From Lentibacillus kapialis (lineage in GTDB: Bacteria > Bacillota > Bacilli > Bacillales > Amphibacillaceae), in the NCBI RefSeq assembly GCF_014646635.1, contig NZ_BMNQ01000002.1, positions 121,605 through 185,604 of the forward strand: a DNA stretch of 64,000 nt, in the 5' to 3' direction. Each line of letters opens with the position of its first letter. The stretch's first letter is position 1. Below the pieces are notes generated by a model. The model was not told the origin of the DNA. It was given only the letters and a program-made list of their open reading frames with translations, and did no database searches. Positions 40,664 to 50,184 of this stretch are shown piece by piece. The position numbers and the translations under genes are program-made.

Positions 40664-42391
40664 TTACCCATTCTTTTTACGATTCATAAAGTTCATAAGT
40701 TTCTCTTTGGACCAAGTGTTTATAACGGTGTCTTTCCTAATCCAGCCTTTCCTTGCGGAGCCTGTGCCGTACTTCATATGATCAAGCATATTGTAATCAT
40801 GGGCATCTGTATTAATGGCAATCTTAACGCCTGCTTCCTGCGCTTTTTGTGTCCATTCACTAGAAAGATCAAGTCTGTTTGGATTTGCATTGATTTCCAA
40901 TGCTGTATCCGTTTCTTTGGCATGTTTAATCAAACGCTCAATATCAGTCCTGTAGCCTTCACGCCTCCCGATCAATCTTCCGGTCGGATGAGCAATCAAT
41001 GAAACATGCGGATTCTCCAATGCGGCCCCCAGCCGCTGCATAATCTTTTCCTGTGATTGATTAAAACTTGAATGGATTGCGCCAATCACAAAGTCCATTT
41101 CCTGCAAAAATTCATCATTGAAATCCAGTGTTCCATCAGGCAAGATATCCATTTCAACACCAGTGAAAATGTGTATATCATGATATTTTTCATTTAATTT
41201 ATCAATTTCATCGCGCTGTTGTCGCAGTCTGGTTTCATTTAAGCCGTTTGCAACACGCAAATACTTGGAATGATCTGTAATGGCAATAAAATCATATTTT
41301 TTTGATCGTGCCTGGCTTACCATCTCCTCCAATGATTGTCCGCCATCGCTCCAGGTCGTATGCATATGCAAATCACCCCGGATATCTTTCAATTCAATTA
41401 ACGGGACTGACTCGTGATAAGTCTCAACTTCACCAGTGTTTTCCCGTACCTCGGGCGGTATATAACGCAAGTCGAAGTGGTCAAAAAATTCTTCCTCACT
41501 CCTGAATGTCAGTGTTTTTCCAGTCTTTTCAACCTCGACACCATATTCATTAATTTTCTCACCCTTCGATTTCGCCAGCTGTCTCATAGCAACATTATGA
41601 TCCTTGGATCCGGTGAAATGATGCAATGTCGAGGCAAATTCAGTCGGATCAACAATCCGGAAATCTACGTTTATATCATAGACATCTTCTAAAGTGACCG
41701 AAACTTTGGTTTCTCCCTGTGCGATCACTTCTTTTATTCTATCCAACTCAAGGAGCCGGTCACGCACAGCCGAAGGGTTCTCGGATGAAATGATAAAGTC
41801 TATATCCTTAATCGTCTCACGCATTCTTCTCAAGCTTCCAGCACGTGAATACGTCTTGATTTCTTTTATTGTCTCCAAGTAATCCTCAATTTGTTCAGCC
41901 AGCGGCAGCACAGAAGCAATTGGCAAGCGTTCAGGCCGTGTGTGTGCTTCCTTAACAGCCGTCAGGATTTTTTTAGCTGATTTTTTCCCAAAGCCTTCAA
42001 GCTTCTCGACTTCTCCATTTTCACACGCCTGTTTAAGTGAATCCGCATCTTTAATATTAAGTTCCTGATACAGTTTGGCTAGTTTTTTACCGCCGAGACC
42101 CGGCAGATCGAGCAGAGGGATTAGACTTGCGGGGATTTCGTTTTCCAGCTGATTCAATACTTCCGAGGATTCATTTCGAATATACTCTGTTATAACGGAA
42201 GCTGTCCCTTTGCCAATCCCTTTAATCTTTGTGAAATCATCGATATCTGCTATCGAACGATCATCCCTTTCCAGAGCCTGAGAAGCCTTTCGGTAAGCCG
42301 ATATCTTAAAGGGATTTTCACCTTTCAATTCTAGATATACAGCTATTCTCTCTAATAATTTAATGACATTTTTTTTATTTATAACCATCAT
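40664..42391 (-). CDS. polX: DNA polymerase/3'-5' exonuclease PolX
   Basis: Family X DNA polymerase with a PHP nuclease domain, used in base-excision repair. The N-terminal helix-hairpin-helix regions include IKGIGKGTASVITEYI and LPGLGGKKLAKLYQ. The catalytic Asp residues lie in DIDFI (about 197-201) and a later NVDFRI. The PHP domain starts at DLHMHTTWSDGG (about 341), with metal ligands in ITDHSK and TDAHD. 575 aa, the usual length. AAAGG lies 6 nt before the ATG. Confidence 0.95.
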   Translation of the reverse strand: MMVINKKNVIKLLERIAVYLELKGENPFKISAYRKASQALERDDRSIADIDDFTKIKGIGKGTASVITEYIRNESSEVLNQLENEIPASLIPLLDLPGLGGKKLAKLYQELNIKDADSLKQACENGEVEKLEGFGKKSAKKILTAVKEAHTRPERLPIASVLPLAEQIEDYLETIKEIKTYSRAGSLRRMRETIKDIDFIISSENPSAVRDRLLELDRIKEVIAQGETKVSVTLEDVYDINVDFRIVDPTEFASTLHHFTGSKDHNVAMRQLAKSKGEKINEYGVEVEKTGKTLTFRSEEEFFDHFDLRYIPPEVRENTGEVETYHESVPLIELKDIRGDLHMHTTWSDGGQSLEEMVSQARSKKYDFIAITDHSKYLRVANGLNETRLRQQRDEIDKLNEKYHDIHIFTGVEMDILPDGTLDFNDEFLQEMDFVIGAIHSSFNQSQEKIMQRLGAALENPHVSLIAHPTGRLIGRREGYRTDIERLIKHAKETDTALEINANPNRLDLSSEWTQKAQEAGVKIAINTDAHDYNMLDHMKYGTGSARKGWIRKDTVINTWSKEKLMNFMNRKKNG

Positions 42392-42424
42392 CGATCACCT
42401 TTTTCATTATTTTATAAGGCTGTT

Positions 42425-42642
42425 CACCAAAATCTATGGTTGACAAATCAGATGTCATGTTGAGTAAGCAGTCGCTTCGGAAAAAACACTTGGGTGCTCG
42501 TCGTGTTACAAGCATTGACAGTGAAGACACACCTTTTTCTGCGGGGTCTTCACACTGCGCATTCCCACAGGAGTCTCCGTGTTTTTCCTCCGCTAGCTCG
42601 TTTCACTACTATATTCATTCAATTCAACCATAGATTTTGGTG
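42425..42642 (-). repeat. Dispersed MITE-like repeat, family 2, copy 1
   Basis: A 218-bp element with perfect 19-bp terminal inverted repeats: CACCAAAATCTATGGTTGA (42425-42443) and its complement (42624-42642). The inside has more pairs (GGAAAAAACAC / GTGTTTTTCC) and no ORF of note. A second copy is at 56103-56322. It takes up most of the polX-cvpA gap (42392-42788); the remainder is a family 1 half copy and AT-rich sequence. Confidence 0.8.
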
Positions 42643-42659
42643 GTGACCCTTTTATAAAG

Positions 42660-42704
42660 ATTTTTCTCATAAGGTCATCCATAATTTAGACTTTTTAACG
42701 TTAC
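42660..42704 (+). repeat. Dispersed hairpin repeat, family 1, 3' half (copy E)
   Basis: Matches the tail of copy A (CTCATAAGGTCATCC, then an ACTTT..AACGTTA end) but lacks the hairpin half. It directly abuts the family 2 element, as though that element had inserted into or replaced the other half. Confidence 0.6.
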
Positions 42705-42788
42705 AAAAAGACCGATTCATGCCTCAGACCATACTTATTGTAAACAACACAACAGTAATGTCTAAATCATTGAACCAGTCCCGGCACT

Positions 42789-43346
42789 TCAATCGGCTTT
42801 AATTAACTCATCCATACCGATTGACCATAACGTTTTAATCTCATGTGATAAAAAAGGGGTATGCTCAATAATAAACAGTGCCACAAACGAATCATTCATC
42901 CACGCTTGGATTTCAGGCATTGGTGTCAGCGCTAATATATATAACACAATAAATAATATTAAATATATTTCGACAAACCCTAAGACTGCTCCAAGTATTT
43001 TATTGAGCGAATGCAAAATCGGCAAGTCAGCAACAAAATCCAGCATGGAGGCAATTATTTGAAGAAGTATCTTCACGGCGAAAAAGATAATGGCAAATGC
43101 TATGGCACTGTAAAAAGCACCTTCAAGGGGGATAGCTTCCAGAAAGTCCGCCCACGCACTGCTGTTATCCAATTCAGGATATGGTATCCATAATGCAAGC
43201 CGTGGTGCCAATTCATCATAGTATAAAGCGGCTAGAATAAAAGCAGCGATAAATCCGATCAAATGAAACGCTTGTAAGACAAAACCGCGTTTTAAGCCGA
43301 TGAAAAAGCCAAAAATTAGTAATATGATTAAAATGAAGTCTATCAT
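42789..43346 (-). CDS. yshB: CvpA-family membrane protein (YshB-like)
   Basis: A four-helix integral membrane protein of the CvpA / colicin V production family. 185 aa with the typical opening FILIILLIFGFFIGLKRGFVLQ and repeated hydrophobic stretches at about 1-20, 25-45, 75-97 and 105-125. The exact role in Bacillus is unknown. It starts 3 nt after zapA ends with GAGGAT upstream, so the two form an operon as in B. subtilis (zapA-yshB-polX-mutS2). Confidence 0.87.
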   Translation of the reverse strand: MIDFILIILLIFGFFIGLKRGFVLQAFHLIGFIAAFILAALYYDELAPRLALWIPYPELDNSSAWADFLEAIPLEGAFYSAIAFAIIFFAVKILLQIIASMLDFVADLPILHSLNKILGAVLGFVEIYLILFIVLYILALTPMPEIQAWMNDSFVALFIIEHTPFLSHEIKTLWSIGMDELIKAD

Positions 43347-43349
43347 TTG

Positions 43350-43613
43350 CTATTTATCCTCTTTCTTACTTTGTGATCTTATCAATGCTGCATATTCTTC
43401 CTTTAATTTCATGTAATCATTCATTGTGTTGACTGCGGTCAATACGGCCAATTCTGAAGTAGTCAGCTGCTGATTCGTCTCATGAATTTCCCGCATCTTC
43501 TGATCGACTTGACTGGCTACCAGATTAACATGGTTTGAATCTTCTTTTCCGACAATCGTATAATTCCTGTTATATATATCTACCGTTACTCGTGTTTTAT
43601 CATTCTGTGCCAC
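43350..43613 (-). CDS. zapA: Cell division protein ZapA
   Basis: A small FtsZ-binding protein that bundles Z-ring filaments. An N-terminal domain (RVTVDIYNRNYTIVGKED..HVNLVASQVDQKMRE) is followed by a C-terminal coiled coil (LAVLTAVNTMNDYMKLKEEYAAL). 87 aa. I chose GTG 43613, 9 nt from AGGAGG; the GTG at 43622 touches that site directly. First gene of the zapA-cvpA pair, divergent from rnhC. Confidence 0.94.
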   Translation of the reverse strand: MAQNDKTRVTVDIYNRNYTIVGKEDSNHVNLVASQVDQKMREIHETNQQLTTSELAVLTAVNTMNDYMKLKEEYAALIRSQSKKEDK

Positions 43614-43840
43614 ACGCGACACCCTCCTGTAAGTAATGGAAAACCAAATCTTTTTAGTACCCTAAGCTACGTTTAATTAAACAAATGTATCAATAGAAAT
43701 CGTCCTTTTTAAACAGACACTTTAAATAGTCCACTATATAGTAACACAAAGACTGCTCATCAGGAAATCCAAAACAGATTATTGCTATTATAATGCGCAA
43801 TTTGCTATAGTTTAGCTAGTTCATTAACTGGAGGGTTAAT

Positions 43841-44761
43841 ATGCCACAACACGTACATAAATTGCCGCGGGAAACAATTGAAACAATGAAATCATATTAT
43901 ATGAAGAGCTTGAAATCGTCGCCTCAAGGTGCTATTTTCCGTGCTAAAACACCTCATGCCGTAATCACCGCCTATAAGTCCGGAAAAGTATTATTCCAAG
44001 GCAGTCATCCTGAGACCGAGGCAGAAAAATGGACTGACGAAAAACAAATAACTCCGAAAAAATCTAAAAAGAATAGTCCATCCACACCACCCGAAAAACT
44101 ACTAAGCAGCAGTCATATTGGATCTGATGAAGCGGGAACAGGTGATTACTTCGGCCCTATAACTACTGCAGCTGTTTTTGTCAAGAAGGACCAAATGGAA
44201 TTGCTGAAAGAATTAGGCGTCCAAGACTCCAAAAATCTTTCTGATCATTCAATCCGTCAAATAGCCAATAACATAGTAACACTTGATATGCCCTATTCAC
44301 TTTTAGTCCTGCGAAATGAGAAGTATAATACACTGCAAAATCGTGGATGGTCGCAAGGAAAAATGAAGGCAATGCTTCATCATCATGCGATAACTAACGT
44401 CAATGACCAAATAAATTTCGATGAAACGGAAGGCATATTAATTGATCAGTTCTGTGATCCGGAAGTTTATAAACGCCACATCGCGACTGAGAATCAACAG
44501 CTACATGTTCAAACGTTTTTCATGACAAAAGCAGAAAGTTATTCCCTTGCGGTGGCTGCCGCCTCTATTATCGCCAGAACCAGTTTTTTGAAGGAAATGG
44601 ATCACTTATCCAAAACTGCAGGGTTCAACTTGCCAAAAGGCGCGTCGAGTAAAGTTGACCAAGCAGCTGCCCGCCTGATCAAATCTAAAGGCCGGGATAA
44701 CCTGAGTACATATGCCAAAATCCATTTCGCCAACACCCAAAAAGCCCTAAGCCGCTTATAA
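43841..44761 (+). CDS. rnhC: Ribonuclease HIII
   Basis: Removes RNA from RNA-DNA hybrids. An N-terminal TBP-like substrate-binding domain (about 1-85) precedes the RNase H core that begins SDEAGTGDYFGP (about 95-106), with the catalytic D-E-D-D set (D and E of SDEAG, then D in LGVQDSKNLS and in LIDQFCDP). 306 aa. GGAGGG precedes the ATG. Divergent from zapA as in B. subtilis. Confidence 0.95.
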   Translation: MPQHVHKLPRETIETMKSYYMKSLKSSPQGAIFRAKTPHAVITAYKSGKVLFQGSHPETEAEKWTDEKQITPKKSKKNSPSTPPEKLLSSSHIGSDEAGTGDYFGPITTAAVFVKKDQMELLKELGVQDSKNLSDHSIRQIANNIVTLDMPYSLLVLRNEKYNTLQNRGWSQGKMKAMLHHHAITNVNDQINFDETEGILIDQFCDPEVYKRHIATENQQLHVQTFFMTKAESYSLAVAAASIIARTSFLKEMDHLSKTAGFNLPKGASSKVDQAAARLIKSKGRDNLSTYAKIHFANTQKALSRL

Positions 44762-44909
44762 ACTGAAATACCATTCAGTAAGGCGCACACCCACCATGGA
44801 ATGTTAATTGAACAGAACCAGTACTTACGGGCAACCAATTCCTGACTTTCTTTCCTGCATCAATCGAAATATGGAAACAGGAATTTCACGCCCGTTAAAA
44901 TGGAATAAC

Positions 44910-44940
44910 AGAGCAGACACCAGCCCGGATGCCTGCTCTT
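44910..44940 (+). terminator. Bidirectional terminator between rnhC and pheT
   Basis: AGAGCAG and CTGCTCT form the base of a GC-rich stem, with TTTTC after it on the plus strand. It ends 7 nt before the pheT stop. The preceding 150 nt after rnhC show nothing else clear. Confidence 0.75.
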
Positions 44941-44946
44941 TTCAAA

Positions 44947-47373
44947 TCATGACCTTATATACGCATTGAACTTCTCATTTACCGTTCCGACAATTTTCTG
45001 ATATGATTGTTCAACTTCATCGTCTTTCAATGTTTTATTCGGATCCTGGTAATGTAAGCTGAACGCAATCGATTTCTTGCCCTCAGGCAAATTCTCCCCT
45101 TTAAAGACATCGAAAACCTGTACATTCTTCACCAGCGGGGCTCCGGTTTCTGTGATTGTTTCTTTAATGGCACCCGCCTCAACCTCTTCATCAACAATGA
45201 AAGCAATATCTCTGGCAATCGATGGATATTTAGAAATTGGCCGGTAGTTAGGTGAATTAGTGTAATCTGATAGCACCGCTTCCATGTCAATATCGAACAC
45301 ATACGTTTCTTTAAGATCCATCGACTTTTCAAATAACGGATGCACCTGTCCCAGAAATCCAACTATCCTGCCGTTAATTAAAATCGTGGCACATCGGCCT
45401 GGGTGCATATCAGACAATTTAGCTTTCTCAAAGCTGATCGGAATATTCAGGTAGTTAAACAGACCCTCCACGATACCTTTGACGAGATAAAAATCGACTT
45501 GTCTATTCTCCTGTTGCCATGGATGATTGAACCAAAGTCCAGTCAGTGCACCAGCTAAACGCACTCTTTCATCAGGCTGGTCTGTCACTGTTTCTTCATT
45601 AGTAATAAACACATTACCGAGCTCATAATAATGGATGTCACTTTGTTTGCGTGCACGGTTATATGCCAGAGACTTCAGCAATTCGGGCAAGATGCTTTGC
45701 CGCAAATATTTATGATCCTCAGTCATCGGCATCGCCAGTTTTACCGGGCTAGGCTGGATGCTTTCTAGATCCGGACTGATTAATCGCTCAATCATCGAAT
45801 CATCAGTTAACGAATAAGTGATGGTTTCCATCAGCCCTGTACTTTCCAAGTAATGTTTAATCTCGCGCTTCAATTGTTGTTTGTGTGTTAACCCGCCCGT
45901 TTGCGAAGCACCTTCAGGAAGAGTGAACGGCAAATTATCATATCCATAAATACGGGCAATCTCCTCAAGCATATCCTCGAAAATCGCTATATCACCGCGA
46001 CGGGTCGGAACATAAACAATAAACTGATCATAATCCTGCTCAAATGAAAACTGCAACCTATTTAAAATCTCGACAATATCATCTGCCATAATTGATGTGC
46101 CAAGACGCGCATTAATTTCATTTGTATCCATTTTCACTGTATTCATACTGCAGTCGAGTGTATCAAACGAAACAGGATGCGCTAGAATTGTCGCACCTGC
46201 ATACTTCTCAAGCAGGTGGCACGCCCGAAAACCGGCCTTTTCTACCCGGTTTGGGTCAATTCCTTTTTCAAACCGCGTACTCGAATCACTGCGTAATCCT
46301 GTATCTCTTACTGTTGTTCTGACAGCGGAAGCCGAAAAGTAGGCAGCTTCCAATAAAACAGTGGTCGTAACATTCGTTACTTCTGTATTTAAACCGCCCA
46401 TTACACCGGCAAGCGCCACCGGTTCTTTACCATTCGTGATAACAAGATTTTCACTTGATAGTGTTCTTTCTTCACCATCAAGGGTCACCATTTTTTCATC
46501 CTGCCCCGCACGCCTGGTTACAACTTGGCCTGAGCCAAACCGGTCATAATCAAATGCATGGAGCGGCTGACCATACTCAAGCAAAACATAGTTTGTAATA
46601 TCAACCACATTATTGATTGGACGTATGCCGGAAGCAATAAGCGCATTGCGTATCCATAGTGGCGCTGGTTTAACGTCAATATCTTTGGCAATGAATGCAC
46701 CATAATAAGGATTCAAATCTGGGTTTTCTACACTGACTGAAATGTAATCAGCTGCTTCTTCTCCGCCAGTATGAATTTCCTCATTCGGCATTTTCACTTC
46801 CTGATTGAGAATAGCTGCCGTTTCGTAAGCAACACCAAGCATACTCAACGCATCTGCGCGGTTTGGTGTTAAATCGAATTCCAACACAGCATCATTTAAG
46901 TTAAGGAGTGGTTCGACACTATCACCCACCGCAACTTCATCCGGGAAGACGAAAATACCTTCAGCAATATCTTTCGGTACATATTTCTCGTCAATTCCAA
47001 GTTCCTGCAGAGAACAAATCATGCCGTTGGATTCAATACCGCGCAGTTTAACTTTTTTAATCTTAAAGTTGCTTGGCAGGACAGCACCGGGTTTGGCTAC
47101 AGCCACTTTTTGACCTGGCTTGACATTCGGCGCACCACAAACAATCTGCAGCTGTTCATCACCAACATCAACCTGGCACAAGCTTAATTTATCTGCATGT
47201 GGATGCTGTTCGCTTGATGCAATACAACCGACAACAACATCACTGCTTTGACCTGCAATATACTCAATGCCGTCGACTTCAATTCCGGTCTTCGTGATTT
47301 TTTCAGCCAACTCTTCAGGACTGATTGAGCTGATATCAACGTAATTTTTCAGCCAATTTAATGATACAAGCAT
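44947..47373 (-). CDS. pheT: Phenylalanine--tRNA ligase beta subunit
   Basis: Forms the (alpha-beta)2 enzyme with PheS. Domains in order: N-terminal EMAP-like tRNA-binding domain (about 40-150), B3/B4 editing region (about 210-390), B5 domain near 405-475, catalytic-like core and the C-terminal FDX-ACB anticodon-binding domain (SKYPSIARDIAFIVDE to the end). 808 aa. ATG 47373 overlaps the pheS stop by one base (TGATG), with GGAGG 9 nt upstream, so translation is coupled. Confidence 0.96.
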   Translation of the reverse strand: MLVSLNWLKNYVDISSISPEELAEKITKTGIEVDGIEYIAGQSSDVVVGCIASSEQHPHADKLSLCQVDVGDEQLQIVCGAPNVKPGQKVAVAKPGAVLPSNFKIKKVKLRGIESNGMICSLQELGIDEKYVPKDIAEGIFVFPDEVAVGDSVEPLLNLNDAVLEFDLTPNRADALSMLGVAYETAAILNQEVKMPNEEIHTGGEEAADYISVSVENPDLNPYYGAFIAKDIDVKPAPLWIRNALIASGIRPINNVVDITNYVLLEYGQPLHAFDYDRFGSGQVVTRRAGQDEKMVTLDGEERTLSSENLVITNGKEPVALAGVMGGLNTEVTNVTTTVLLEAAYFSASAVRTTVRDTGLRSDSSTRFEKGIDPNRVEKAGFRACHLLEKYAGATILAHPVSFDTLDCSMNTVKMDTNEINARLGTSIMADDIVEILNRLQFSFEQDYDQFIVYVPTRRGDIAIFEDMLEEIARIYGYDNLPFTLPEGASQTGGLTHKQQLKREIKHYLESTGLMETITYSLTDDSMIERLISPDLESIQPSPVKLAMPMTEDHKYLRQSILPELLKSLAYNRARKQSDIHYYELGNVFITNEETVTDQPDERVRLAGALTGLWFNHPWQQENRQVDFYLVKGIVEGLFNYLNIPISFEKAKLSDMHPGRCATILINGRIVGFLGQVHPLFEKSMDLKETYVFDIDMEAVLSDYTNSPNYRPISKYPSIARDIAFIVDEEVEAGAIKETITETGAPLVKNVQVFDVFKGENLPEGKKSIAFSLHYQDPNKTLKDDEVEQSYQKIVGTVNEKFNAYIRS

Positions 47374-48422
47374 CACACAGCGCCTCCTTTTGCATGATGG
47401 TATTGAGTAAGGAATCGTTTATCATTCGTATAGAAATTGCGAATATCATCGATTCCGTATTTAAGCATCGCAATGCGATCCGGTCCCATGCCAAATGCAA
47501 ACCCTGTGTATTTTTCTGAATCGTATCCGGCCATTTCCAATACATTCGGGTGAATCATTCCGCTCCCCAGAATTTCAATCCAGCCGGAATATTTGCACAC
47601 GGAACAACCTTCACCATTGCAGACTTTACAAGAAATATCCATTTCAACGGACGGTTCGGTGAACGGGAAGAAACTTGGACGCAATCGGATTTGCCTGTCT
47701 TCACCGAAAATGCGTTTCGCAAAGCGATTCAATGTTCCTTTTAAGTCACTCATACGGACATTTTCATCCACATAAAGTCCTTCAATTTGTGTGAACTGAT
47801 GGGAGTGGGTTGCATCGTCAGTATCCCGGCGGTAGACTTTGCCCGGACAGATCATTTTGACCGGTTCCGTTCCTCCGTATTGTTGCATCGTCCTTGCCTG
47901 CACCGGCGATGTATGGGTTCGGAGCAACAGTTCGTTCGTAATATAAAATGTATCCTGCATATCACGCGCCGGATGACCTTTAGGGAGGTTCAACGCTTCA
48001 AAGTTAAAATAATCCGTCTCCACTTCGGGACCTTCTCTAACTTCATAGCCCATTCCGATAAACAAATCCTCAATTTCTTCGATGATACTGGTCAGCAAAT
48101 GGGAGCCACCAACCTTTACCGGACGGCCGGGCAGCGTCACATCAATTGATTCACTTTCCAGTTTTTCTTCCATTGCTTTCTTTTCAAGTATTTCCGTCTT
48201 TTCATCGATTTCCTGAGTAATCGCTTCACGTACGTTATTGGCAATCTCTCCGACTATAGGTCTCTCCTCTTTGGAAAGATTACCCATACCGCGCAGCACA
48301 CTTGTCAAAGATCCCTTTTTACCTAAGTAGGCCACCTTTATATCCTGAAGCTCTTTTAAATTCCTAGCCTCGTTTACTTTAGCGATCGCTTTCTGTCGAA
48401 TCGTCTCCAGCTGATCTTTCAT
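47373..48422 (-). CDS. pheS: Phenylalanine--tRNA ligase alpha subunit
   Basis: Catalytic subunit (class II) that attaches phenylalanine to tRNA-Phe. An N-terminal coiled-coil arm (about 1-85) is followed by motifs such as [23 protein letters not shown], FHQxEG-like [13 protein letters not shown] and the motif 3 segment [17 protein letters not shown]. The phenylalanine-pocket Ala seems conserved in the GFAFGMG stretch. 349 aa. ATG 48422 with GGAGG 7 nt upstream. Confidence 0.96.
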   Translation of the reverse strand: MKDQLETIRQKAIAKVNEARNLKELQDIKVAYLGKKGSLTSVLRGMGNLSKEERPIVGEIANNVREAITQEIDEKTEILEKKAMEEKLESESIDVTLPGRPVKVGGSHLLTSIIEEIEDLFIGMGYEVREGPEVETDYFNFEALNLPKGHPARDMQDTFYITNELLLRTHTSPVQARTMQQYGGTEPVKMICPGKVYRRDTDDATHSHQFTQIEGLYVDENVRMSDLKGTLNRFAKRIFGEDRQIRLRPSFFPFTEPSVEMDISCKVCNGEGCSVCKYSGWIEILGSGMIHPNVLEMAGYDSEKYTGFAFGMGPDRIAMLKYGIDDIRNFYTNDKRFLTQYHHAKGGAV

Positions 48423-48461
48423 CAATATACCTCCTTATACATCGTTTAAATCCAATAAAAA

Positions 48462-48727
48462 AAGTCTCCATCCCACTAAGGGACGAAGACTTTTCGCGGT
48501 ACCACCCTTGTTGACACAGCTGTTGTGTCCAACCTCATCATCATAACGGATCAAACGCCCGGGACACCTTTACTTATTTTCAAGGTCCAAGTGCCAGCTC
48601 CAGAGTGAAGATGCGGTAAATGCTACAGTAAAGATGCTTTCAGTCCATGACATCTTTTCCCTGTTCACTGTACAAACTATTACCGCATGTCTCTTTCCAA
48701 GCTTTTAAAATAGTACTAAATCAAATT
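48462..48727 (-). promoter_or_regulatory. T-box leader of pheST, Phe (UUC) specifier
   Basis: The T-box AAGGGTGGTACCGCG is at 48495-48509, followed by a terminator stem (AGTCTTCGTCCC with GGGATGGAGACT) and a run of T. The specifier codon UUC sits at 48607-48609 in an ATC-TTC-ACTCTGGAG context. Uncharged tRNA-Phe would allow read-through. Confidence 0.93.
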
Positions 48728-48733
48728 TATTCT

Positions 48734-48762
48734 ATTATAAAAAATTTACGCTCAATATGCAA
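48734..48762 (-). promoter_or_regulatory. Sigma-A promoter of pheST
   Basis: TTGCAT (48757-48762), 17-bp spacer, TATAAT (48734-48739). The -35 directly abuts the stop codon of the upstream methyltransferase gene. Confidence 0.72.
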
Positions 48763-49500
48763 CTATCCGTTAATATAATACATTAAAATGCCAGCTGCTA
48801 CACTGACATTCAAGGATTCCGCCTGCCCATAAATCGGGATTTTAATGGACTGGTCCGCTGCATCGATAAGTTCGTTTCTAACCCCAGCACCCTCATTACC
48901 TATAATTAAAGCTGTCTTTTCATTTGCCGGCATCTCTTTAAACGAAACGGCATCTGTAAGTGCTGAAGCAGCGACAGTATAACCGCCGCTCTGCAGTTTT
49001 GGAATTTTTTTTAGCAAATCTGCTTGTAATACGGGTAAATGAAATAAGGAACCTTGTGTCGCACGAATAACTTTATCGTTATACAGATCGACCGTTCCGT
49101 CCCCCAGCATGACCATATCGAAACCCGCCGCATCCGCTGTCCGAATAATCGTGCCCAAATTACCGGGGTCCTGGATGGAATCGATTAACAGAACTGAGTG
49201 TCCTTCAATTTCTTTCGGTTCTTTCATTTTGATAACTGCTGCTATTCCTTGTGGTGTTTCGGTCCGTGTAATATGCTGCAGCACTTTCCTGCTCACAGTT
49301 ATCGTAAAAAATTGATGATGCCATCCTGAATAATCAAGCCCTTCTTCTACAATAATCTCGGCAATCTCCCAGTTACTATGATAAGCTTCCTCAACCAAAT
49401 GAAATCCTTCAATCAAAAATTTGCCAGACTCCCTGCGTCCTTTCCGCTTTTGCAACTTCACCCATTCCTTGACTTTTTCATTTTGAAGTGATGTGATCAT
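48763..49500 (-). CDS. ysgA: rRNA/tRNA methyltransferase of the SpoU family (YsgA-like)
   Basis: A SAM-dependent 2'-O-ribose methyltransferase with an N-terminal RNA-binding domain (KFLIEGFHLVEEA near 25-37) and the knotted SpoU domain: LLIDSIQDPGNLGTIIRTADAAG, ALIIGNEGAGV and IPIYGQAESLNVSVAAGILMY. 245 aa with ATG 49500; the frame is open upstream to 49596, but that segment is not family-like and runs into a large hairpin. Target nucleotide unknown. It is next to pheS as in B. subtilis. Confidence 0.9.
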   Translation of the reverse strand: MITSLQNEKVKEWVKLQKRKGRRESGKFLIEGFHLVEEAYHSNWEIAEIIVEEGLDYSGWHHQFFTITVSRKVLQHITRTETPQGIAAVIKMKEPKEIEGHSVLLIDSIQDPGNLGTIIRTADAAGFDMVMLGDGTVDLYNDKVIRATQGSLFHLPVLQADLLKKIPKLQSGGYTVAASALTDAVSFKEMPANEKTALIIGNEGAGVRNELIDAADQSIKIPIYGQAESLNVSVAAGILMYYING

Positions 49501-49540
49501 TATCTTCATCCCGTTTCGACAGTTTATCCCGCATATAACG

Positions 49541-49594
49541 GTCAGAATCCGCCAAATAACGGGGCTAACTTCCCGTAAATGTCCGATTCTGTCC
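49541..49594 (-). repeat. Large hairpin upstream of ysgA
   Basis: Two arms of about 25 nt (one with GGTCAGAATCCGCC, the other complementary to GGACAGAATCGGAC) enclose an inner ACGGG/CCCGT stem. It lies between the divergent ysgA and sspI. A second, unrelated 9-bp stem, ATTCAGCGA / TCGCTGAAT, follows at about 49601-49633. Only one copy is seen in the window. Confidence 0.5.
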
Positions 49595-49719
49595 AATTAA
49601 CATTCAGCGAAGAAAACCGCCTCGCTGAATAAAATGTCACTTTATCTCTTCAATCATACATATTTTATCCTCAACAGGTCAAACTATCCTTAGTTAAAAT
49701 AATTTAAAGAGGTGGTTTA

Positions 49720-49938
49720 ATGGATCTTAATTTACGTCGAGCCATTCTGTCTAATATTGCAGAAAATGATCAGGAACAATTGGAAGCTACGATCGCTGAT
49801 GCCATTCAGGATGGTGAAGAAAAAATGCTGCCCGGCCTGGGAGTCCTTTTTGAACTTATCTGGCAACAATCTGATGAACAGGATAAACAAGATATGGTCG
49901 AATCGCTGGAACAAGGTGTTAAACAAGCCAATCAATAA
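49720..49938 (+). CDS. sspI: Small acid-soluble spore protein I
   Basis: A minor SASP made in the forespore. The whole 72-residue sequence matches the family: [13 protein letters not shown] at the start and [17 protein letters not shown] in the middle. AAAGAGGTGG lies before the ATG. In B. subtilis it is transcribed by sigma-G; I could not place a convincing sigma-G promoter. A terminator follows at once. Confidence 0.96.
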   Translation: MDLNLRRAILSNIAENDQEQLEATIADAIQDGEEKMLPGLGVLFELIWQQSDEQDKQDMVESLEQGVKQANQ

Positions 49939-49939
49939 T

Positions 49940-49974
49940 CGGGACAAAGGTTCAAATCCTTTGTCCCGTTTTTT
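49940..49974 (+). terminator. Terminator after sspI
   Basis: Perfect stem CGGGACAAAGG / CCTTTGTCCCG with a TTTTTT tail on the plus strand. Confidence 0.92.
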
Positions 49975-49975
49975 C

Positions 49976-50066
49976 ATAACGTCAGAAAGTATAACTTATG
50001 GATGACTTTATAAGAAAAACCTCGGTCCTCGCTAGAAGACAAAGCTAGGCCTGAGTTTTTCTAAAC
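49976..50066 (-). repeat. Dispersed hairpin repeat, family 1, copy B
   Basis: Inverted relative to copy A. It starts ATAACGTCAGAAAGTATA and includes GGATGACTTTATAAG; the hairpin half (AAACCTCGG..CTGAGTTTTT) follows. It sits between the sspI terminator and the promoter of the ABC operon. Confidence 0.75.
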
Positions 50067-50080
50067 ATTTTCCAGCATGA

Positions 50081-50109
50081 TTGACCCAAATATGAAATAA
50101 TGGTATATA
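50081..50109 (+). promoter_or_regulatory. Sigma-A promoter of the ABC-2 operon
   Basis: TTGACC (50081-50086), 17-bp spacer and TATATA (50104-50109; a TATAAT two bases further is equally possible). It lies about 75 nt before the first gene. Confidence 0.68.
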
Positions 50110-50184
50110 ATAGAACTATTGTATTAAGATAAGGTCTTCATAATACATATCTATTTATAAGGGATTAGAAGGGAGTTTAACAGA

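Noticed and set aside
49640..49719. Sigma-G promoter for sspI
   Set aside because: A TGAATA and a CATACATA are present, but the spacing is about 23 bp instead of 17-18, so it is not convincing.
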